Below, one piece after another: positions 58,501 through 64,000 of a stretch of DNA of 64,000 nt. Position 1 is the stretch's first letter; the number at the start of each line of letters is the position of its first letter. Made by a program: the position numbers and the translations under genes. The notes beneath the pieces are model-generated. The model did no database searches, was not told the origin of the DNA, and worked only from the letters and a program-made list of their open reading frames with translations. This DNA comes from Beta vulgaris subsp. vulgaris (lineage: Eukaryota; Streptophyta; Magnoliopsida; Caryophyllales; Amaranthaceae). The stretch covers positions 21,470,266 through 21,534,265 of the forward strand of contig NC_079209.1 of NCBI RefSeq assembly GCF_026745355.1, given 5' to 3'.

Positions 58501-59125
58501 TCTCGTGGGGAAGCTCTAATCCCTCCAAAATCTTCTTCGTATCGTAAAATGTGTTACTCATGTTGTTGTTGTTAGGTATTGCTTCTTTCACTAATGAAGC
58601 AAACGCATCAACACACCTATGTGGCAAATTATACTCACATTTCAGAGATACTATTCTAGATGCCATTTCCAACACGGACATGGAGCTCCCTTCGTACAAT
58701 GGTTCCTCAGAAGCCTTTAATAGGTCAAGAAACACCTTTGCTTGAGGATTAGGCTCCTCGTCCATTCCACCAGGCTCTTCAACATTGGACGGTTCTGAGT
58801 TATTCCCAAGAGCATCGAAAATCATTTCACGGTATGGATTAGATGGCTCATGTGCGGATCGAGGTAACTCTTCACCATGAGAATACCAATCGTAGTAATC
58901 AGGTATAAATCCCTTTCTATACACGTGCACTTTAACCGTGTCTGCGTCATGCATACGTCTGTTCTTGCATTTCGGACACGGGCATCTAACTTCATCCAAA
59001 CCTGGGCTTTCAGGATTTGCTTTGCAAAATTCAATGAATTCATCAACCCCCCTCAAGAACTCGGGCCTCAAGTTACGCCCATTGTCATATCTATCATACA
59101 TCCACCAACGCTCCTTCCGTTTCAT
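55506..59125 (-). pseudogene. TNP2-like CACTA transposase, four exons, several frameshifts
   Basis: Exon 1 (59125-56907) starts at ATG and carries the N-terminal zinc-like Transpos_assoc region (VRCPCPKCKNRRMHDADTVK). The Transposase_21 core follows (RLGLCTDGL, CWPVILTPYNLPPSMCMKKP, ILWTISDFPAYGMLSGWATA, WFDCHRQFLPLDHPFRNNKV, LDVMHIEKNFFD). It then enters DUF4218 (HDCHVFMERLLPIALKELLP, FFNSMEHLPVHLPREARLCG, QYRWMYPFER). Frame changes near 58150, 57790, 57590 and 57090 disable it. Exon 2 (56827-56509) completes DUF4218, with one more shift near 56700. Exon 3 (56451-56327) reads DVWVQHEAEYLDWFRSK. Exon 4 (56215-55506) is DUF4216 (GYYVNGYNFQTQ, ILFKCNWMD, QVYFAPYP) with an acidic Asp/Glu-rich tail. 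The enzyme cuts CACTA ends in the nucleus. Confidence 0.93.
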
Positions 59126-60880
59126 GGTGCCTAATTCTACAATTCTAAATCATTTCAATCATAATAGTCATTAACAACCCACATACGTACAATTCTACAA
59201 TTCTAAATACATGATGATGCAAACATATTTATTTAAATACTTAAATCAAAATTTATAACATTATCCAAATTTTTCCACGAAAACAAATATGTCAAAAAAA
59301 ATATAAATATTTCAAATAGTGTAACAAATAAAGGAATGTGCAATAAATTAATTATTGTGATAATAATATAGTTTTTAACTTTTGTAACATTTAATAAAGA
59401 AACCATCATATAAATTATTGTGATAATTAATACACTAACTTAAACTTCAAAGTATTATAAACTAATAATTAAAGCATACCTAGAGGCAGCCGGGCAGTCC
59501 AACGGCAAGGACACAGTAGAGAGACGATACTGTGTGACGGCAAGGAGACAGTTGAGTGTGGTCACCTACATTCACAAAGCAAACACTCACTTAAACGGAA
59601 TTAGATAAATGATTCCATCTAAAAAAAATCAATGATTCTCTTTTCCTCTCATGAAATCCACCAAACAAAGTCGTAAACTCACAAACCCAATTACTACTAC
59701 ATAAATAAGAACTCTTGGAATTGATAGTTGAAAAGTCATCTCAGCTTCTTTTTTTTTTATTTCTTTGACAACCTAATCTCAGCTTCTAGTGAAATCAATA
59801 CTTCCTACATATGATCAACAAGTTGGTCTCCAAAAAGTTTAGAACAACGTCAGTTCGCCTTTGGGTTTCAACCATATCCCAAAACTACTGACCACTACCT
59901 GCTAGCCATATTACTACTACATAAATAAGAACTATTGATTATGTGAGTTAGTGCTACAAAGTACAAACTAAATCTACACTACAGATTTAAAGCATTGAAA
60001 CAATTTAGACCAACATCAACTTCAGAACTCTTCTCTTCTCTTCTCACTTCATTATCTCTTTCCCTCCTTTAGAAGTGAGAAATTTCGCTGTGATCAACTA
60101 CAATTTCTTATTTCCTCCAACATTTCACCCATTTCCTCCCTAAACTTCTTCCATATGAGGAGTAATACTCTTCTATTCATTCAAATTTCAATTATTAACC
60201 ATCCTAAAAGCAAAAGTTCATCATTTATGGACAGAACAACCAACAACATAAATTACAACAATAACATGAATTGAACAACCAACATCACAATTTGATCGTT
60301 CTAATCACGGGTTCAATTTTGTGGGTTTTAGCTTGTTATCAAAAATTACAATAATAAAACAGAGCAGCCAACATCAAATTAAACTCAAACTAACAAACAA
60401 CAACAAACTTGAGATTGAAGAGGGAAGTTATGGCGGCAGGCGGCAAAGTCAGCGGCGGAAGGGGTGAATTACGCAGTAGCGGCGGAAGGGCGGAGTGAAT
60501 CACGAGGCTGCAGGGTCCCTTCAATCCCAAAAACTCAATTTTTAGGGTAATAGAAATTAAAAAAAAAATAAACATAGAGCTGTAGGAATTACCGCCGGCA
60601 AGATTTTTCTGTCGCCGGTCTCAAGTCGCCATTCGCCGGAATGGACTTCAAGGCAGATCCGCCGGCGATTTTTTTGGAATGCGTGCGTGGGAAAGAGAGC
60701 GAAAGAAGTTTCTGAGTGCGTGAGAAGTCGCCGGTATTTAGTCGCCGGTGTCGAGTCGCCGTTCGCCGGTGTTTCGTCGCAGTTTCGCCGGCGACGGCTT
60801 GAGAGAATAATGCGTGGGAGTTTTCTTGATGCGTGGGAGGTTGTTTGAGAGAATAATGCTGGGAGGTTGTAACGACTATA
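59126..60880 (-). promoter_or_regulatory. 5' region of the CACTA element (presumed promoter and leader)
   Basis: About 1.7 kb of noncoding sequence upstream of the TNP2-like start. The part nearest the gene is AT-rich. The outer part (60590-60800) is GC-rich with repeated gtcgccggt motifs. A promoter serving both genes on the minus strand is expected here; no TATA box was pinpointed. Confidence 0.5.
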
Positions 60881-61179
60881 ATTTGAGTGGGAGTTTGGAT
60901 GTTAGTGGGTTTAAGTCGTCAACCTCAGCGACGGCTTCACTAAATACACCGACGGTTTAGAGCCGTCGCCCAAACCCTTCAATTTCTGAAATAAAAAAAA
61001 TCTTATCACCGACGGTTTAACACGGTCGTTGATTGTAGCGACCGTTTAAAGCCAACGCGGATTTTAAAAAAACCGTCGGTAGAGACGTCGGCTATAAACC
61101 GTCGCTGATTACATGTTTAACGTCAGTTTTTGTGGCCGTCGCTGAATAGCTGTCGTTGACTGAGCATTTTCTTGTAGTG
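60881..61179. repeat. Right terminal and subterminal repeats of the CACTA element
   Basis: Many copies of ACCGACGG, GCCGTCGC and ACCGTCGCTGA in both orientations, ending TTTTCTTGTAGTG. They match the motifs in the left 430 bp. Confidence 0.88.
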
Positions 61180-61183
61180 TTAG

Positions 61184-61311
61184 GCTATCCATACAACTGC
61201 CACTGGGCAGCCACATTCAGCACAGGGAAGTTCAGGGAGCTCTTCTGGTATTTCCAAGGCGAAACTCACATGGCTGGATGTAGTCAAACAATTGCTAGCA
61301 ACTATGCCATC
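61184..61311 (+). pseudogene. Unidentified host gene fragment, copy B exon, cut by second Ale-like element
   Basis: Directly after the CACTA element and the acceptor ttag, the exon reads AIHTTATGQPHSAQGSSGSS, then SKAKLTWLDVVKQLLATMPS before the second retroelement starts at 61312. Unlike copy A, the tryptophan codon is intact and the sequence across AAACT is uninterrupted, which shows what the target looked like. The CACTA insertion in the preceding intron and the Ale insertion in the exon make it non-functional. Family unknown. Confidence 0.6.
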
Positions 61312-61464
61312 TGTACAAGTGGGGAAATAATTGTGTTAACCTATTGTAGGTTAACCTGACATTCAATATATATAGTGTTGACATTACAGACCTATGACTA
61401 GTAAAGTACCATTCTACCCTTTACATATAATATTATCCCTTTACATATAATATTATCCAATACA
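61312..61464 (-). repeat. LTR of Ale-like copy 2
   Basis: TGTACAAGTGGGG to CCAATACA, 153 bp, homologous to the LTRs at 42490 and 48701. It is followed by the polypurine tract (minus strand AAGATTGAGGGGG, 61477-61465). Confidence 0.92.
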
Positions 61465-61476
61465 CCCCCTCAATCT

Positions 61477-62412
61477 TTACGGGTGAAACAACGGATAGAT
61501 TGGTACGATGTTTAGTAAATAGTCAGTAGATAGGCCTTTAGTAAAAATGTCTGCAACCTGAGACTGAGTAGGAACATGTCGAACAATAAGACCTCCCTTG
61601 GCAACCATTTCTCGAACAAAGTGATAGTCAACATCGATATGTTTGCTACGATCATGATGAACTGGATTAGCAGTGAAATAAGTAGCAGAGACATTTTCGC
61701 AATAGACAATCACAGGACGATAAAGAAAATAGCCAATGTCAGCAAGAAGTTGCTTGAGCCAAATGTTTCTGCAGCTGTGTAGGCAATGCCCTGTATTCAG
61801 CTTCAGTGGAGGATTTGGAGACAGTAGGTTGCTTTTTGAACGCCAGGAAATTAAATTCTTCCCAAGAAAAACAGCATATCCAGTGTAGAACGTCGGTGTC
61901 AGGACATCCTGCCCAATCTGCATCAGAATAGGCAATAACAACAGTAGGAGACTGCTGCTATATAAATAAAGTCCATAATCCAAGTCCCTGCAGATATCTG
62001 AAAATTCTTTTCACAGCATGAAGGTGAGTAGTACGAGGAGCATGCATAAACTGGACACCATATTAACAGCATAAGCAATATCAGGACGAGTCATAGTTAA
62101 GTACTGCAATGCACCAACCATACTACGATAATCTGTGGGATCAGCAAGAAGTTCTCCATCAAGCAGAGACAATGTTACTCTAGAGACAACAGGAGTGGTA
62201 ACTGGTTTAACAGTATGAAGATGGAATTTACGAAGTAAATCAGAAACATACTTATGTTGAGACAAAAATAAACCAGAGGGAGTACGCACAACCTGTACAC
62301 CTAAAAGTAATGAAGATCCCCTAAATCCTTCATAGCAAATTGAGAAGAAAGACAGATATGAATTTGGCAACAAGAGGAGGACTACTACCAGTAAGGACAA
62401 TGTCATCAACAT
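61477..62412 (-). pseudogene. Copia RT C-terminal part and RNase H (Ale copy 2)
   Basis: The frame 62412-62011 covers the RT end (GLFLSQHKYVSDLLRKFHLH, MVGALQYLTMTRPDIAYAVN). The frame 61983-61477 covers RNase H (SATYFTANPVHHDRSKHIDV, QVADIFTKGLS). Frameshifts near 62000 and 61880 separate them and damage the first RNase H motif. The final codons approach the polypurine tract as in copy 1. Sequence identity to copy 1 is high on reading, with scattered differences, so both belong to one family. Confidence 0.88.
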
Positions 62413-63485
62413 ATAAAGCAGAATAATGAGATGACCACGAAATTTGAGAGGAACATAGAAGTGTCACAACTGCTGCACTTGAAACCAATAGATAAAAGAA
62501 AGTTGCTAAACCTGGAGAACCAAGCTCTAGGAGCTTGTTTCAAACCATAAATGGACTTACGAAGACGACAAATATGAGTGGGTTTAGATGGATGAATAAA
62601 ACCCAGAGGTTGATACATATAAACCTCTTCATTGAGAAAACCATGAAGAAAAGCATTTTTGACATCTAATTGACGAATAGACCATTTAAGAGAAACAGCA
62701 ATAGTAAGAACCAAGCGAACAGTAGTAGGTTTAACAACACGACTAAAGGTTTCAAAGTAATCAATACCTGCCTGCTGATGATTGCCAAAAACAACAAGTC
62801 TGGCCTTGAACCACTCCACAGAACCATCAGAATGATATTTAATCCTGTAAACCCACTTACAACCAAGTAAATTCTTATCATAGTTGCGAGGTACCAACTC
62901 CCATGTGTCATTTTTAATCAAAGCATTATATTCATCTAACATAGCTTGACGCCAACGTGAGTCTTTAGACGCTTGTTTAAAATTAGTAGGTTCAGACTCT
63001 ACAATTTCAGTGTTTAAGTTCATTAAGACACGAGGCTTAGGCACGCCATCTTTAAGACGAGTAACCATGGGATGTTTGTTAGCAACAGACAGAGACGAAG
63101 AGGGAGGCAAGGGGGTTTGAGACACAACACAATGTGACATGGAAGGTGGGGAGACGGCACTGGCCATAGCGGACTGGCTAGTAGGCGGGCTAGCAGCGCA
63201 TGATGGCGAGGGAGGCCCAGTAGGGTGCGGGCCAGCAGCCGAGAGCGTGCTGTGGGGAGTACGAGCAGCACGTTGCGTAGGCATGCTAGCAAGAGAGGGA
63301 GGTGACGCGGGCCGGGCAGCACAAGGCGTGGCCGAACCAGCAGGCGCTGGTGAGCCAGCGTTCCAGGCAGCAGCGCTCACGTCCGAGGCCTTTAAAGGCG
63401 AGGGGGACGGGCTAGCGGACGACACAAGGGGAGGGAGGCACATGGCTGGGCGAACCAGACGATGCACGAGACGCATCAGCGACAT
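62406..63485 (-). pseudogene. Copia linker and reverse transcriptase (Ale copy 2), long open frame
   Basis: A continuous 359-codon frame: an Ala/Pro/Ser-rich linker, then NKHPMVTRLKDGVPKPRVLM, the RT motifs NDTWELVPRNYDKNLLGCKW, GIDYFETFSRVVKPTTVRLV, IRQLDVKNAFLHGFLNEEVY and KSIYGLKQAPRAWFSRFSNF. It ends in a frameshift just before the YVDD active-site box (…CGHLI in copy 1; here VVISLFCFIC). The RT would copy element RNA in cytoplasmic particles. The loss of frame before the catalytic aspartates is enough to inactivate it. Confidence 0.92.
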
Positions 63486-63551
63486 TGGTTAAATTCCAGT
63501 CAAAGGTAAGGACCAAGGGCGATGTATAAGGCACAGGTGATGTAGGACCCA

Positions 63552-64000
63552 CTAAAGCACGATATGGGAATTTATGTTCATGAAAAAGAACATGACGAAT
63601 AGTGTAGACTTTCTTGGTAGTAGGATCAAAACATCGATACCCTTTATATTCCAATGCATATCCAATAAAAACACAAGTTTTAGATTTAGGTTGCAGTTTG
63701 TGATTTTAGAATTTAGAAACAAAGGAAAGCATTCACATCCAAATGTTTTCAAAAATTGATAGGAAGGGGGACGATGAAATAATTTTTCAAAAGGAGGAAC
63801 ACCCCCTAAAACCGAGCTGGGTAATCTATTAATAGTGTAAGTGGCAGTGTATGATGCATCAACCCAAAATTCAGCAGGAAAGTCAAAGTGAATAATCATA
63901 GTACGAGCCATTTCAATGATATAACGATGTTTGCGTTCTGCAACACCGTTTTGAGCTGGAGTATGGGGACAAGATTTTTGAAAAATATACCATTGTCAGA
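63552..64000 (-). pseudogene. Copia integrase C-terminal half (Ale copy 2), continues beyond window
   Basis: The minus-strand frame from 63911 reads ARTMIIHFDFPAEFWVDASY, TATYTINRLPSSVLGGVPPF and LKTFGCECFP. After a shift near 63705, a second frame gives the C-terminal region (YKGYRCFDPTTKKVYTIRHV, LFHEHKFPYRALVG). Sequence from 63912 to the window edge continues the core toward the catalytic Glu. No MITE is present at the position where copy 1 carries one, as far as the window shows. Confidence 0.85.

Larger units (their letters stand above)
50033..61179 (-). mobile_element. 11.1-kb CACTA (En/Spm) transposon with TNP2-like and TNP1-like genes
   Basis: Ends CACTACAAGAAAAGG at the left and TTTTCTTGTAGTG at the right are inverted. 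TTA flanks both sides (50029-50031, with one extra T before the terminus, and 61180-61182). Comparison with copy A shows the uninterrupted target. GCCGTCG-type subterminal repeats crowd both ends. On the minus strand come a TNP2-like transposase (59125-55506) and a TNP1/Transposase_24-like gene (55317-50864). Both have frameshifts, so the element is no longer autonomous, though overall structure is complete. Confidence 0.94.
61312..64000 (-). mobile_element. Ale/Retrofit-like Ty1/copia element, copy 2, runs off the right edge
   Basis: It starts with a 153-bp LTR (61312-61464) preceded by ccatc (61307-61311), the presumed target duplication. The minus-strand RNase H, RT and integrase regions follow, close relatives of copy 1 and in the same orientation. 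Gag, the other LTR and the second target duplication lie outside. Frameshifts in RNase H and RT make this copy defective as well, but the linker-RT frame is far better preserved than in copy 1. Confidence 0.92.

Overview
This is an AT-rich, repeat-dominated stretch of a higher-plant nuclear genome, most likely a eudicot. The evidence is the set of elements: a chromodomain Ty3/gypsy element, Ty1/copia elements primed by initiator-Met tRNA, PIF/Harbinger, CACTA, Mutator-like and Stowaway elements, GT-AG introns, and a plant-type PRP39 splicing gene. The species cannot be named from the sequence alone. Host genes are almost absent; nearly everything is transposable elements inserted into one another.

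Layout. 1-6806: the right part of a Tekay-like Ty3/gypsy element (decayed gag-pol and 3' LTR), inserted into the gag start of a minus-strand copia element whose 5' LTR is 7011-8478. 8820-10223 (minus): first three coding exons of a PRP39-like U1 snRNP gene, with a Harbinger MITE in one intron. About 10500-18371: a decayed two-gene PIF/Harbinger element (transposase, then Myb/SANT protein) carrying a second Harbinger MITE (13441-14404) and a solo LTR (14719-16153). 18501-23200: small MITEs, a non-autonomous CACTA element, an unrecognised broken ORF and a tandem repeat. 23883-29664: one very long solo LTR (5.8 kb) with a perfect target duplication. 30216-37124: two TIR elements, each set in (TA)n microsatellite DNA; the larger contains two tRNA-like cloverleaf sequences. 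37125-42168: sparse sequence with two Stowaway MITEs, one end of a further CACTA element and possible coiled-coil gene relics.

42169-64000 is the most structured part. A piece of an unidentified host gene (intron plus a Ser/Gln-rich exon) is present twice. Copy A is split by a complete Ale-like copia element (42490-48854), itself carrying a Mutator-type MITE (45248-46295). Copy B is split by an 11.1-kb CACTA element (50033-61179) and then by a second Ale-like element (61312 to beyond the window). The two Ale insertions lie about 50 bp apart in equivalent exon sequence. The CACTA element encodes a TNP2-like transposase and a TNP1/Transposase_24-like protein, both broken by frameshifts; one intron of the latter holds about 17 copies of a roughly 170-bp tandem repeat.

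How the parts relate. Within each element the genes formed one replication or transposition unit (gag-protease-integrase-RT-RNase H; transposase plus DNA-binding accessory protein). Every autonomous element seen here is disabled by stops, frameshifts or nested insertions. The only candidate for a live host gene is the PRP39-like gene, whose remaining exons would lie left of the window, beyond the nested retroelements. No wholly new system can be claimed. The best leads are the intronic satellite array, the TA-microsatellite-associated TIR elements with tRNA-like sequences, the double hit on the duplicated exon, and the 5.8-kb LTR.
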